A DNA stretch of 64,000 nucleotides from Arthrobacter bambusae (GTDB lineage Bacteria > Actinomycetota > Actinomycetes > Actinomycetales > Micrococcaceae), in assembly GCF_030812595.1 (NCBI RefSeq), contig NZ_JAUSSZ010000009.1, forward strand, positions 62,001-126,000, in the 5' to 3' direction. The translations under genes and the position numbers were made by a program. Below, in pieces: positions 30,844 to 39,312 of this stretch; the first letter of the stretch is position 1; each line of letters starts with the position of its first letter. Below the pieces are notes generated by a model that worked only from the letters and a program-made list of their open reading frames with translations, made no database searches and was not told where the DNA came from.

Positions 30844-32430
30844 CTAGGCCGAGACGGTGTCCCGGTCCGGATCCGCCGCTACGAGGGTGCCGTCGTCCAA
30901 CGGCAATTCGTCCAGGTCGATCAACGGGTTGGTGTCTTGGGTGGCCACCAACTCGCGGGCCTCGGCCGGGGTGTCCACGCTCGGCATGGAGCCCGGGAGC
31001 GGGCGTTGCGCAGATTCACGCAGGAAGTAGATGGCGATTGCGCCGACCACGGACGTGCCCATGAGGTAATACGCGGGCATCATGTCGTTGCCGGTGCCCT
31101 GGATCAGGGCAGCGACAATGAACGGCGTGGTACCGCCGAAGATCGCCACTGAGAAGTTGTAGGCGATGCCCATTCCTCCGTAACGGCTGGAGGTCGGGAA
31201 CAGCGCAGGCAGCGCAGACGCGAGGTTTGCCACGTAGAACGTGACCGGGAAGGCAACCAGGGCCAAACCGGCAAGCGTGGACCAGATATCGCCGATGCCG
31301 ATGAGCAGGAAGGCCGGAACGGCGAACACAACCGTGCTGATGGCACCGATCCACAGTACGGGCCGGCGGCCGATCCGGTCAGAGAGCTTGCCCGTCAGCG
31401 GAATGCAGACAGCCATGACGACCAACACGGGGATGGTCAGGAGCGTGCCGTGAACGGGGTCGTAGCCCTTTGAGTCGGTCAGGTACGTGGGCATGTAGGA
31501 GGTCAGCATGTAGCCGACAGTGTTGGCGGCTGCGGCAAGGATCATGGCGAGGACAATCTGGCGCCAGTAGGCCTTGACGATGCCGACGGGGCCCTTTGCT
31601 ACTGCGGCGTCGCCCGCTGCGGCATCCGCGGCGAGGGCTTCCTGGGCATCCAGAGTGGCTTGGAACTGGGGGGATTCCTCGATCTTGCTACGGAAATACA
31701 CCGCAATGACGCCGAGGGGACCCGCGACGAGGAACGGCAGCCGCCAGCCCCACTCTTCCATGGCCGATTGGCCGATGGTGAGCTGCAGGACGGACACCAG
31801 GGCGGCGCCGAGGGCGAAGCCGATGTACGAGCCCATATCCAGGAAGCTCGCAAAGAATCCACGGCGCTTGTCTGGGGCGTATTCGCTCACGAACGTGGTG
31901 GCGCCGGCGTATTCGCCGCCCGTCGAGAAACCTTGGATCAGTTTCAGGACAACGAGCGATACGGCTGCCCAGATGCCGATTTGTGCGTATCCCGGCAGGA
32001 GCCCGACGGCGAAGGTGCTTGCCGCCATCAGCATCAGTGTTGTTGCGAGCACCTTTTGGCGGCCCACCTTGTCACCCAGCCAGCCGAACACAACGCCACC
32101 GAGCGGCCGTGCCACGAAGGTTGCGGCGAAGGTTCCCAGCAGGAACAGGGTCTGCACGGCTTTGTCGGCCTCGGGTAGGAAGACGGGCCCCATGGTGGTG
32201 ATGAGGTAGCCGAACACGCCGACGTCGTACCATTCCATGGTGTTGCCGACAATCGTGCCGCCGAGTGCTTTTTTCAGCATTGGCTGGTCAACGACGTTGA
32301 CGTCGGATACCTTGAGTCGACGGCGTGTTGGAAGTCTCAATTTTGAGGCGCCGCCTACTGCGGACTTGGTCGTTGCAGCGGCGTTCCTAGCGCCTGCTGA
32401 AGAGTCGGTAATGCTTCGGTCTGTGGGCAT
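30844..32430 (-). CDS. MFS transporter of the metabolite:H+ symporter (ProP-like) group
   Basis: 528 residues from ATG 32430 (MPTDRSITD), chosen for CTAGGAGAAACCC just upstream. A hydrophilic N-terminus of about 45 residues is followed by 12 membrane helices. ProP/ShiA-group signatures: GNTMEWYDVGVFGYL in helix 1, FVARPLGGVVFGWLGDKVGRQKVL (motif A), LKLIQGFSTGGEYAGA, and the FFASFLDMGSYIGFALGA segment, plus GKLSDRIGRRPVL between helices 8 and 9. This group takes up betaine, proline, or organic acids such as shikimate and alpha-ketoglutarate. The acidic C-terminal tail lacks an obvious coiled coil of E. coli ProP, so osmosensing is uncertain. Confidence 0.87.
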   Translation of the reverse strand: MPTDRSITDSSAGARNAAATTKSAVGGASKLRLPTRRRLKVSDVNVVDQPMLKKALGGTIVGNTMEWYDVGVFGYLITTMGPVFLPEADKAVQTLFLLGTFAATFVARPLGGVVFGWLGDKVGRQKVLATTLMLMAASTFAVGLLPGYAQIGIWAAVSLVVLKLIQGFSTGGEYAGATTFVSEYAPDKRRGFFASFLDMGSYIGFALGAALVSVLQLTIGQSAMEEWGWRLPFLVAGPLGVIAVYFRSKIEESPQFQATLDAQEALAADAAAGDAAVAKGPVGIVKAYWRQIVLAMILAAAANTVGYMLTSYMPTYLTDSKGYDPVHGTLLTIPVLVVMAVCIPLTGKLSDRIGRRPVLWIGAISTVVFAVPAFLLIGIGDIWSTLAGLALVAFPVTFYVANLASALPALFPTSSRYGGMGIAYNFSVAIFGGTTPFIVAALIQGTGNDMMPAYYLMGTSVVGAIAIYFLRESAQRPLPGSMPSVDTPAEARELVATQDTNPLIDLDELPLDDGTLVAADPDRDTVSA

Positions 32431-32684
32431 TTGGGTTTCTCCTAGGGAGATCATTTGCTTGCGACATACGGCTGCTCCGCTCTGGGCAGGGTTTCAATTT
32501 TACGCGAAACTCGCTGAAACTGAGAGTCGGAGTCCGTCTCCGGGCGCTGTTCCGGCCCACGTCGGGCACATATTCCTGATATCCAATTACCGCCCGCAGC
32601 CGCGGAATGACGAGGATTTTTGGGTGTTTCGGGACGTCGTTACCAAATTGTTTGGTCCAGCGCCGCGTTGGCACAGTTTGCTGA

Positions 32685-33488
32685 TCATTTCCGGTGGATT
32701 TCCTGCCGTTTTCCCAGCACCACCGTGGCATCGAACTCTTCAGAATGGACCACCCGAGTGGACAGCCCCGCGTGCCCGAACAAGGCCGCCGTCGTCGGTG
32801 CCTGCCGGGCACTCGTCTCGATCAGCAGCCAACCCCCTGGAGCCAGCCAGGAAGGAGCCTCCTCCGCGATCCTGCGCTGCACGTCCAAACCGTCCGCGCC
32901 GCCGTCGAGCGCCACCAGCGGTTCATGCAGCCTGGCCTCGGGCGGCATCATCCCGATCGAGTCCGTAGGGACGTAGGGGGCGTTGGCCACCAGAACGTCA
33001 ACCTGGCCGCGAAGAGCGTCAGGGAGTGCCGAATAGAGATCGCCCTCATGCACGTGTCCGCCTGCCGCTGCGATGTTGCGTCGCGCGCAGCGCACCGCGG
33101 CGGGGTCGACGTCGGCGGCGTGAAGCTCGATGCTGCCCGCGGAGGCAGCCAAAGCGGCGCCCACGGCACCCGAACCACAGCAAAGATCGACGACGACGGC
33201 ACCCGGCCGGGCGAGGCGGGCCGCCTCCTGGACGAGGTACTCCGTGCGCCGGCGGGGAACGAAGACGCCAGGGTCCACCGCAATGTGCTGGCCGCAGAAC
33301 TCCGCCCAGCCGAGGAGATATTCAAGGGGCAGTCCTGAGGCGCGTTGTTCGATCAACCGCTCAAGGACCTCGGGGGCGTGCGCCGCGGCGATCAAGAGCC
33401 GGGCCTCGTCTTCGGCGAAAACACAACCCGCCCAACGGAGGCGTGCCGTGACGGCGGAATGGGAATGCTGGAATGTGGTTGCTGACAT
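32685..33488 (-). CDS. PrmC-related N5-glutamine methyltransferase (paralog type)
   Basis: 267 residues from ATG 33488; the longer frame upstream reads untranslated sequence. Rossmann-type methyltransferase: N-terminal helical part with RASGLPLEYLLGWAEFCG (the G-x-P-x-x-Y-x-x-G recognition segment of PrmC), GVFVPRRRTEYLV, SAM loop VVDLCCGSGAVGAALA and the catalytic NAPYVPT in place of the usual NPPY. The Ala for Pro substitution and the VPRRRT motif match the separate actinobacterial family annotated as putative protein N5-glutamine methyltransferase, rather than the release-factor PrmC next to prfA. Target protein unknown. A structured leader precedes it. Confidence 0.85.
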   Translation of the reverse strand: MSATTFQHSHSAVTARLRWAGCVFAEDEARLLIAAAHAPEVLERLIEQRASGLPLEYLLGWAEFCGQHIAVDPGVFVPRRRTEYLVQEAARLARPGAVVVDLCCGSGAVGAALAASAGSIELHAADVDPAAVRCARRNIAAAGGHVHEGDLYSALPDALRGQVDVLVANAPYVPTDSIGMMPPEARLHEPLVALDGGADGLDVQRRIAEEAPSWLAPGGWLLIETSARQAPTTAALFGHAGLSTRVVHSEEFDATVVLGKRQEIHRK

Positions 33489-33974
33489 GGGAGAGCCTTT
33501 CGGGAAGCCGAGGGGTGCTCTCCGCGCCACCTGGTTCAGGCTCGCTGAAGGGTTGGAAGGGAGCACCCGTGCATTGCTGTTTTGATGGGTCTCACCTCCT
33601 GGCGTCGGGACCCTGCCGAAGACATCGCGGGTCGCTGGAAATGCCATGCTAGCCGAGAGCGGACGTATGGGCCGCGCGCGAAACGGTTTGGCCAAAAAGC
33701 GGGGTTCCCAAACAGAGACAGGAGTGTCTAGGGTGGGTGCATGGGAACACTGATTTTTGAATAGGCCAGCGGGTCCGGCCGCTCGCAGACGCCGGTCGGG
33801 GCACTGCAGGCTTTCGCCGATGCCGCTGAATTTTGATCCGACAAAAATCCATGCCTGTTGAGGCTTCGCCTCCGCGCCGTTCCTGTCGCTGCTATTGGAC
33901 ACCCAAGGTCCCGCAGAGGGCGTCGCGTCCCGATACCTCCTCCGGCGAATCGAGAGCTTAAAGGAGTCCACTGC
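33489..33974. other. Gene-poor stretch, leader of the 33488 gene and promoter of small genes
   Basis: 486 bases without a convincing gene. It holds the inverted repeat at 33513-33568 on the minus-strand leader side, and ends in the ribosome site AAAGGAG (about 33960-33966) for the small plus-strand gene at 33975. The long open frames through it on both strands are Arg/Pro/Ser-rich and look non-coding. Confidence 0.5.
33513..33568 (-). promoter_or_regulatory. Inverted repeat in the leader of the PrmC-like gene
   Basis: GGGTGCTC (33513-33520) and GAGCACCC (33561-33568), 40 bases apart, 25 bases before the start codon on the minus strand. Read as RNA this closes a stem over a GC-rich region, and would lie next to the ribosome site. 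A regulatory leader or an attenuator is possible; no known riboswitch class was recognised. Confidence 0.4.
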
Positions 33975-34070
33975 ATGGCACCGAACACACCGAAGACCGA
34001 CGCCGGGCAGGAAGCCGGAGCGCAGCAAACCCAAGCCCACCCAAACGAGTGGGAAGCTGGCCAAGTCTGA
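33975..34070 (+). CDS. Very small hydrophilic protein
   Basis: 31 residues (MAPNTPKTDAGQEAGAQQ then HPNEWEAGQV), too short for most gene finders. Supported by an excellent ribosome site, AAAGGAG 8-9 bases before ATG 33975. Disordered, Gln/Ala/Glu-rich composition, no cysteine or membrane segment. Followed 82 bases later by another small hydrophilic gene with a good ribosome site. Unknown role. Confidence 0.5.
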   Translation: MAPNTPKTDAGQEAGAQQTQAHPNEWEAGQV

Positions 34071-34152
34071 GAGGAAAGTCCGCTGGTAGATCCCGCGGAC
34101 CGCTCCCACCTAGTATGAAAATCCCTTCGTTTCACTGCAGAAAGGAAGAACC

Positions 34153-34413
34153 ATGGCTGCGAAGCGCGTAGAGCCACAAATCAACTCCGAGGTGGCCAGC
34201 CATCTGGCCGAGTCCATGGACAAGGTGCCCATGCCGGCCCCGACAGCTGTGGCCATGACGCTCGGCTCGACTCAAGGACCGGCGTGGCCGGACGGTAGCG
34301 GGAAGACCAAGCACCCCAAGGATCGCGGCCCCAACCATGGCCGCGTGGGCCAGCAGGCCGCGGTCACGGCGGTCCACCGGACTAGCCGTCCGCAGATGCC
34401 GCACTCGTCCTAG
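34153..34413 (+). CDS. Small basic hydrophilic protein, unknown
   Basis: 86 residues from ATG 34153 with AAAGGAAGAACC directly upstream. Soluble, low-complexity flavour, with an N-terminal amphipathic helix (VEPQINSEVASHLAESMDKV) and a basic Gly/His/Lys-rich second half (GSGKTKHPKDRGPNHGRVGQ). No recognised family. It ends in the strong hairpin 34430-34491 that also serves the convergent LigD gene. Confidence 0.6.
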   Translation: MAAKRVEPQINSEVASHLAESMDKVPMPAPTAVAMTLGSTQGPAWPDGSGKTKHPKDRGPNHGRVGQQAAVTAVHRTSRPQMPHSS

Positions 34414-34429
34414 GCTCTATATTTCATAA

Positions 34430-34491
34430 GCGACACGCAAAATGACCTGCGACACTGGAATTCCGGTGTCGCAGGTCATTTTCCGTGTCGC
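34430..34491. terminator. Long hairpin spanning the LigD stop
   Basis: Nested stem of about 30 bp: outer GCGACACG / CGTGTCGC (34430-34437, 34484-34491), one mismatch pair, then AAAATGACCTGCGACAC (34439-34455) / GTGTCGCAGGTCATTTT (34466-34482) around an almost palindromic centre with GGAATTCC. Shared by the convergent genes at 34413 and 34476; the LigD stop codon lies within the right arm. Confidence 0.75.
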
Positions 34492-36983
34492 CCGGCTGTT
34501 AGCGTGTCGACATCCTCGGGGGACTTGTCAGGGCGCCACCCGCGCCAGACGGGATGCCGCATCCTCCCGGTGCCGGTCCAGTCGCCGAACGTCACCTCAC
34601 CCACGAGCTCCGGGGAAACCCACTGCGCCCCGCGTGCGTCTTCGGCGGGTATGTCGTGGAATGGAGAGTCCCGGCGATCGATTCCCTCCAGGCGCTTCAG
34701 GATGTCCCGCAACTGCCAGTCCTTGAACCCGGTGCCCACCCGGCCGGCATAGCGCAGCTTGTCGCCGTCGGGAATCCCCACCAGCAACGCGCCTATGGTC
34801 CCGAGCCTCGCCCCGGCTCCGGGTCGCCAGCCACCCACCACCACTTCCTGCATGCGTTCCAACTTGAGTTTGACCCAGGATCTGCTGCGCCGCCCGGGCT
34901 GGTACCGGCTCTCCGCGCGCTTGGCCATGACGCCCTCCAAGCCAAGCTCGGCGGCACTGGCCAGGAGATCGTCGAGATCATGGTCCAGCACCTCGGACAC
35001 GTGGATGGGGGAGCCCTTCGCTGGCAGTCCTGAACGGAACGCCTCTAGCCGGTCGCGGCGCTCGCTGAGCGGCAGCGAGGTGAGGTCGGAACTGCCGTGG
35101 GAGCCGGCGTCGTACAGGAGGTCGAACAGCATGAGTTGCACTGGGACCGCGGCGCGGGCGCGTTCGACGTCGCCGGGTTTGAAGAGGTTCATCCGCTTCT
35201 GGAGCAACTCGAAGCTGGGCCGGCCGTCCTTGCTGAGTGCGACGATTTCGCCGTCCGCGACGAAATCGTGGCGGGGCCAGTAGCGTGGATCCGCCAGTTC
35301 AGGGTAGGTGGCAGTCATGTCGATCCCGGAGCGGCTGATCACGCTGATCTTGCCGCCCGAACTCGAAACAATGGCCCGGAATCCATCCCACTTGAGCTCA
35401 AACAGCCAGTCGCCGGACGAGACGTCGGCGGTGGTTCCGGAGGTCGCGAGCATGGGCGCGTAGCTGGGGGTTCCGTTCGTTTGCGGCTGGGCGCCAGGGG
35501 ACAGCACCGCCCGATGGCCCGGTTTGTCCTTCATCAGGTGGATCAGCCATTGCGACGGCGATTCCCCGGTGTGGATGAGCGCGAAGCGGCGGGTACCTTG
35601 CAATCCGCCGCCGGGCTTGCCGGTGAGGGTGGCGATGACTTCCTTGCCGTCGCGCCATTTTTCGCACTCGAACTCGCCGCTGTCCCAGATGCTGACCGTC
35701 CCGGCGCCGTATTCGCCCTTTGGAATGATGCCCGCGAACTCCGCGTATTCCATGGGATGGTCCTCCGTACGCACCGCGAGGTGGTTCTTGGCCGGAGTGT
35801 CCGGTACGCCTCTCGGCAAGGCCCAGGACGCCAGGACGCCGTTGTGTTCCAGCCGGAAATCCAGGTGGAACCGACGGGCATGGTGCTCCTGGATGACGAA
35901 GATCCCGCCGGGTGGATTGGGTTCCGCGTCGGGCTGGGGTGGACGTGAACCGGGGTGGTGCCCGGCGGCAGGAAACGGCTCGGGTGTCCGTTGGGGGTCG
36001 CGCTTGTCCACGTAGCTGGCCAGCCGCGGGTTCACGCCGGTTCGTTCGACGGCGGTGCCGGCGCCGCCGTGTCCGGGCGCATGGCCGGACCGCCCGGCAG
36101 CCACCGCGGCGAAGGGGTCCTTTCCCTCTTTGACGCGTTTCATGACGGCCGTGAAGTCCAGGTGCTCCAGCTTGGGGGAGGCGAGTTCACGCCACGTCCT
36201 CGGCGCGGCCACCATGGGGTGGGCCCGCCCGCGGAGCGAGTACGGAACGATGGTGGTCTTGTTCCCGCTGTTCTGGCTCCAGTCCACCAGCACCTTGCCG
36301 TTGCGCAGGGTCTTCTTCATGTCGCTGACCACGAGATCCGGATGGTCAGCCTCGAGCGAGCGTGCCAATTCGTGCGCAAACGCGGAGACCTGCTCCCACT
36401 TGCGGGTTCCGTCCAGTCCGGCGTACAGGTGGATCCCCTTGCTGCCGCTCGTCACAGGGACCGGATCAAGGCCGATGTCCTGCAGGATGCTGCGCGCCAA
36501 CTTGGCTACTTCGACGCATTCGGGAAGGCCCGTTCCGGGACCGGGATCAAGGTCCAGGACCAGGCGGTCCGGGGGCAGCATGGTGCCGTCGGCGTCCACT
36601 TGCCATTGCGGCACGTGGATTTCCAAGGCGGCGATCTGGGCCAACCACGTGAGCGTCGCGAGGTTGTTGACGAGCGGGTAGACGTTGCTGTGGTCGCTGT
36701 GCTGGATGGTGACACGCGGAACCCAGGACGGCGTGGACTGGTCGAGGTTCTTCTGGAAGAACATTTGCCCTGGGTGGGTTGCGGTTCCCACCCCATTTAC
36801 CCAACGCTTCCGGGTGGCGGGCCGGTTGGCGGCAGCCGGGATCAGGAACGGGGCCACGGCGGCATAGTATTCGAGCACTTCGGCCTTGGTGGTGCCGGTC
36901 TCCGGGTAGATGATTTTGCCCAGGTTGGTGAGCGTCAGTTGATGGCCTTCAACGTTGACGCGCTCCTTCTGGCTGCTTGCCAC
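34476..36983 (-). CDS. ligD: Multifunctional ATP-dependent DNA ligase LigD
   Basis: 835 residues from GTG 36983 (GGAGGTGAAGAG upstream). Non-homologous end-joining enzyme with all three activities, in the order polymerase (residues about 1-285; catalytic DLD at D144/D146), linker, 3'-phosphoesterase (about 355-480; RFHLDFRLEHNG with H373 and D375), and ligase (from about 505; nucleotidyl lysine K531 in ELKWDGFRAIV). This order, Pol-PE-Lig, is the mycobacterial/actinobacterial one. It is transcribed divergently from ku, with only 38 bases between the two start codons, so the two NHEJ partners share a regulatory region. The stop codon sits inside a long hairpin. Confidence 0.95.
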   Translation of the reverse strand: MASSQKERVNVEGHQLTLTNLGKIIYPETGTTKAEVLEYYAAVAPFLIPAAANRPATRKRWVNGVGTATHPGQMFFQKNLDQSTPSWVPRVTIQHSDHSNVYPLVNNLATLTWLAQIAALEIHVPQWQVDADGTMLPPDRLVLDLDPGPGTGLPECVEVAKLARSILQDIGLDPVPVTSGSKGIHLYAGLDGTRKWEQVSAFAHELARSLEADHPDLVVSDMKKTLRNGKVLVDWSQNSGNKTTIVPYSLRGRAHPMVAAPRTWRELASPKLEHLDFTAVMKRVKEGKDPFAAVAAGRSGHAPGHGGAGTAVERTGVNPRLASYVDKRDPQRTPEPFPAAGHHPGSRPPQPDAEPNPPGGIFVIQEHHARRFHLDFRLEHNGVLASWALPRGVPDTPAKNHLAVRTEDHPMEYAEFAGIIPKGEYGAGTVSIWDSGEFECEKWRDGKEVIATLTGKPGGGLQGTRRFALIHTGESPSQWLIHLMKDKPGHRAVLSPGAQPQTNGTPSYAPMLATSGTTADVSSGDWLFELKWDGFRAIVSSSGGKISVISRSGIDMTATYPELADPRYWPRHDFVADGEIVALSKDGRPSFELLQKRMNLFKPGDVERARAAVPVQLMLFDLLYDAGSHGSSDLTSLPLSERRDRLEAFRSGLPAKGSPIHVSEVLDHDLDDLLASAAELGLEGVMAKRAESRYQPGRRSRSWVKLKLERMQEVVVGGWRPGAGARLGTIGALLVGIPDGDKLRYAGRVGTGFKDWQLRDILKRLEGIDRRDSPFHDIPAEDARGAQWVSPELVGEVTFGDWTGTGRMRHPVWRGWRPDKSPEDVDTLTAGRHGK

Positions 36984-37021
36984 CTCTTCACCTCCGCCTG
37001 GTTGTGATGTTCACTTAGTGC

Positions 37022-37900
37022 ATGAGGGCCATATGGAAGGGATCTATCGCGTTCGGGCTGGTCAACGTACCCGTCAAGCTCTACAGCGCCACCGAGGACC
37101 ACGATGTCAGTCTCCACCAAGTCCACAACAAGGACGGAGGCCGCATCCGTTACCAGCGGAAGTGCGAGGTCTGCGGTTCTGTTGTGGATTACGAGGATAT
37201 CGACAAGGCCTACGAAGAGGAAGGCCGCACTGTGGTGCTCTCGGCCGCGGATTTGAAGTCCCTTCCCGCCGAGGCCAGCCGTGAAATCGAAGTAGTGGAG
37301 TTTGTTCCTGCCGAGCAGCTTGACCCCATCATGTACGAGCGTCCGTACTACTTGGAGCCCGATTCGAAGTCGCCCAAGGCGTACATGCTGCTTCTGCGCA
37401 CGTTGCAGGACACAGAGCGCGTGGCGATCGTGCAGTATGCCCTCCGGCAGAAGACCAGGCTGGGCGCGCTGCGCGTGCGGGGCGACGTCCTGATGCTGCA
37501 ATCCCTGCTTTGGGACGACGAGGTCCGCGAAGCCAACTTCCCGTCGCTGGAGACCGACGTCAAGATCTCGGACAAGGAGCTGGAGATGTCTTCTGCCTTG
37601 GTGGACTCCATGGCGCGCGACTTCGAGCCCGAGCAATACACCGACAACTACCAGGTTCAATTGCGGCAACTCATCGAGGCCAAACTCGAAAAGGGAGACT
37701 CCATCGACACCGAGGAAACGTTCGGTGTCACGGCCAGCGAGGGGGAAGGCGGCGAGGTCATCGACCTCATGGAAGCCCTCAAGCGCAGCCTCGACAAGAA
37801 GCGCGGCAAAGCCTCTGCCGGATCGCCCGAAGAAGAGTCCGACGACGGCGCCACCGCAAAGGCGGCCAGCAAGCCCAAGGCGAGGGTCAAGAAAGCCTGA
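37022..37900 (+). CDS. ku: NHEJ protein Ku
   Basis: 292 residues. Homodimeric DNA-end-binding ring that recruits LigD. The start MRAIWKGSIAFGLVNVPVKLY and the central VEFVPAEQLDPIMYERPYYLEPD are hallmarks of bacterial Ku, with the bridge region DTERVAIVQYALRQKTRLGALR and the SLLWDDEVRE segment. After the core (about residue 250) there is an acidic then basic C-terminal tail (KKRGK and PKARVKKA), typical for actinobacterial Ku and thought to touch DNA and LigD. Contains a KCEVCG pair that could hold zinc only in part. Divergent from ligD. Confidence 0.95.
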   Translation: MRAIWKGSIAFGLVNVPVKLYSATEDHDVSLHQVHNKDGGRIRYQRKCEVCGSVVDYEDIDKAYEEEGRTVVLSAADLKSLPAEASREIEVVEFVPAEQLDPIMYERPYYLEPDSKSPKAYMLLLRTLQDTERVAIVQYALRQKTRLGALRVRGDVLMLQSLLWDDEVREANFPSLETDVKISDKELEMSSALVDSMARDFEPEQYTDNYQVQLRQLIEAKLEKGDSIDTEETFGVTASEGEGGEVIDLMEALKRSLDKKRGKASAGSPEEESDDGATAKAASKPKARVKKA

Positions 37901-37942
37901 CGGGCCGCCGTCGTGCGCTTGGTGGTGCGCGGGGCGGGGAGC

Positions 37943-38021
37943 GGACATGCCCCTCGTGGGAAGTGTGCAATGGACATAACACGCATATGTCCGCTGCTGG
38001 GCCCGGGCGCTGGGCATGTCC
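37943..38021. repeat. 79-nt nested palindrome, copy A
   Basis: Outer arms GGACATGCCC (from 37943) and GGGCATGTCC (to 38021); inner arms TGGACATA (from 37971) and TATGTCC (from 37986). It lies between the convergent ku and Rho-N-like genes. Same length and offsets as copies B and C. Confidence 0.85.
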
Positions 38022-38074
38022 AGGGGAACGTCGGCGGCGACCCGGGTCAGCAGTGGACATGTCCCTTGGATGGC

Positions 38075-38341
38075 TTAGTGGTTTCGCAACGCGGAGATCA
38101 GTTCGGCTTTCTTCTTGCCCGAGTATCCGGTGAGCCCCAGTTCCTTCGCGCGGGACCTCAGTTGCTGCACGGTCCAGTCCTCATAATCGCCTGAGGTGCC
38201 GCCACGACGGCCGATTTCCTTTCGGCCCTCCTTCGCAGCGGCATTGGAAATCCTGGCTGCCTTTTCCTTCGACGCACCCTCCTCCCGGAGAGTTTCGTAG
38301 AGTTCCGGATCCTTGAGGCTGGGGTTCTTTTTCTCCGGCAT
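38075..38341 (-). CDS. Rho N-terminal-domain-like small protein
   Basis: 88 residues. The N-terminal half is a charged helical region (DPELYETLREEGASKEKAARISNAAAKEG) known from a conserved actinobacterial family; the C-terminal half, WTVQQLRSRAKELGLTGYSGKKKAELISALR, is a SAP/Rho-N helix-extended-loop-helix motif that usually binds nucleic acid. A DNA- or RNA-binding accessory protein is likely; proteins of this type are often encoded near Ku, LigD or other stress genes. It is convergent with ku, the 79-nt element lying between. Confidence 0.8.
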   Translation of the reverse strand: MPEKKNPSLKDPELYETLREEGASKEKAARISNAAAKEGRKEIGRRGGTSGDYEDWTVQQLRSRAKELGLTGYSGKKKAELISALRNH

Positions 38342-38379
38342 TCGTTCCTCCTGCGGTCACGGTCCTGGCTAAGTCCTGG

Positions 38380-38808
38380 CTAAGACGGAAGCTCCATCCG
38401 GAACCCGCAACGGCACTGCAACACCTTTGTCGCCAGGTACACGTCGAGAAGGTTGACAGTGGGGTCCTCGGTGGAAATTGGCGCGTACACGCTGTGGAAT
38501 CCGGTTCCCGAAATCGTCATCGGTTCGCCGCAATGGATGTATCCACCGCCGAATTGCAGCACACCCGATACGGTTCCCCGTTGGTTCAGGATGGCTGCGA
38601 CGTCTTGGAAGGTCGCAGCGTGGGCGTAGAACATATCGCATTCCACGCAGGTGTATGCGACATCCACGAACTCCGCCGCCGGCGGCTTGAGTGGCTCGAT
38701 GGAATCCAGGACTACGTGTTCGGCAGTGCGGCAATTGGCGCACCAGATTCGTTCGGCCCTGGGGTGAGACGCGCCGTCGGGAACGATCGGGTCAGAGATC
38801 GTCGGCAT
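38380..38808 (-). CDS. Zinc-ribbon-like conserved protein (paralog 1)
   Basis: 142 residues from ATG 38808 with AAGGAG and a TTAAGTCG spacer upstream. Cysteine/histidine pairs suggest two zinc sites: CANC (WCANCRTAEH), CVEC (TCVECDMFYAH), HCGEP (YIHCGEP) and CRCGF near the end. The middle TFQDVAAILNQRG looks like a small helical segment. A second copy of this protein lies at 47863-48300 with the same motif order. No function is known; it may be a redox- or nucleic-acid-linked factor. Located among stress genes. Confidence 0.7.
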   Translation of the reverse strand: MPTISDPIVPDGASHPRAERIWCANCRTAEHVVLDSIEPLKPPAAEFVDVAYTCVECDMFYAHAATFQDVAAILNQRGTVSGVLQFGGGYIHCGEPMTISGTGFHSVYAPISTEDPTVNLLDVYLATKVLQCRCGFRMELPS

Positions 38809-38874
38809 CGACTTAACTCCTTGATGCGGGAAGTGCCGCTCCCGCGCGAGGCGGAAGCTGCACTTCGAGGGGAT

Positions 38875-39051
38875 TTAGTCCTTCTTGAAAGCGTCCTTGA
38901 CCTTTTCGCCGGCCGTTTTCAGGTCGCCCTTGGTCTGATCCAACTTGCCTTCGGCTTCGAGCCGCTCGTTACCCGTCAGCTCTCCAGCCGCTTCCTTGGA
39001 TTTGCCTGCGAGCTTTTCTCCGGCGTTGCGGATCTTGTCATCTGCACCCAT
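38875..39051 (-). CDS. CsbD-family stress protein
   Basis: 58 residues starting GADDKIRNAGEKLAGKSKEAAGEL. The whole protein is one CsbD domain (GE/GKLDQTKGDLKTAGEKVKDAF), a very hydrophilic, Lys/Glu-rich helical protein found in many bacteria and usually induced by general stress (sigma-B type in Bacillus). Role unclear. Found by reading the minus strand between the zinc-ribbon and membrane-protein genes; it is short enough to be missed. Confidence 0.88.
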   Translation of the reverse strand: MGADDKIRNAGEKLAGKSKEAAGELTGNERLEAEGKLDQTKGDLKTAGEKVKDAFKKD

Positions 39052-39141
39052 GGACGTACTCCTTTTGCTGGTAGTGGATTACTTCATTCCCCCGACGCGT
39101 GGGGCTTGGCCGCTGGCCAAGCATCCTCACAGCGTTGTCGG

Positions 39142-39312
39142 TCAAACTCCGTGTGACCGGTGGCCGGACATGAAGCTCAGAAGCCAGCCGATGGCCGCGA
39201 CGATCAGGAGGACCACGCCGACCCAGAGGAGCCAGCTTACGGCCTGCGAGAAGCCGCCGACGAGGAGAAGAACAACTGCCACAACGCCTGCAATGATCAG
39301 AAGAGTGTTCAC
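39142..39312 (-). CDS. Small two-helix membrane protein
   Basis: 56 residues from GTG 39312 (MNTLLIIAGVVAVVLLLVGG). Two membrane helices separated by FSQAVSWLLW, followed by a short basic tail SGHRSHGV. Resembles the small membrane proteins annotated as DUF6131 or similar in actinobacteria. Unknown function; often co-located with CsbD or Dps as part of a general stress cluster. Shares the promoter space with the divergent dps gene. Confidence 0.68.
   Translation of the reverse strand: MNTLLIIAGVVAVVLLLVGGFSQAVSWLLWVGVVLLIVAAIGWLLSFMSGHRSHGV

Noticed and set aside
33489..34109. Longer start for the PrmC-like protein
   Set aside because: The added residues are Arg/Ser/Pro-rich and unlike the family; ATG 33488 begins a normal N-terminus.
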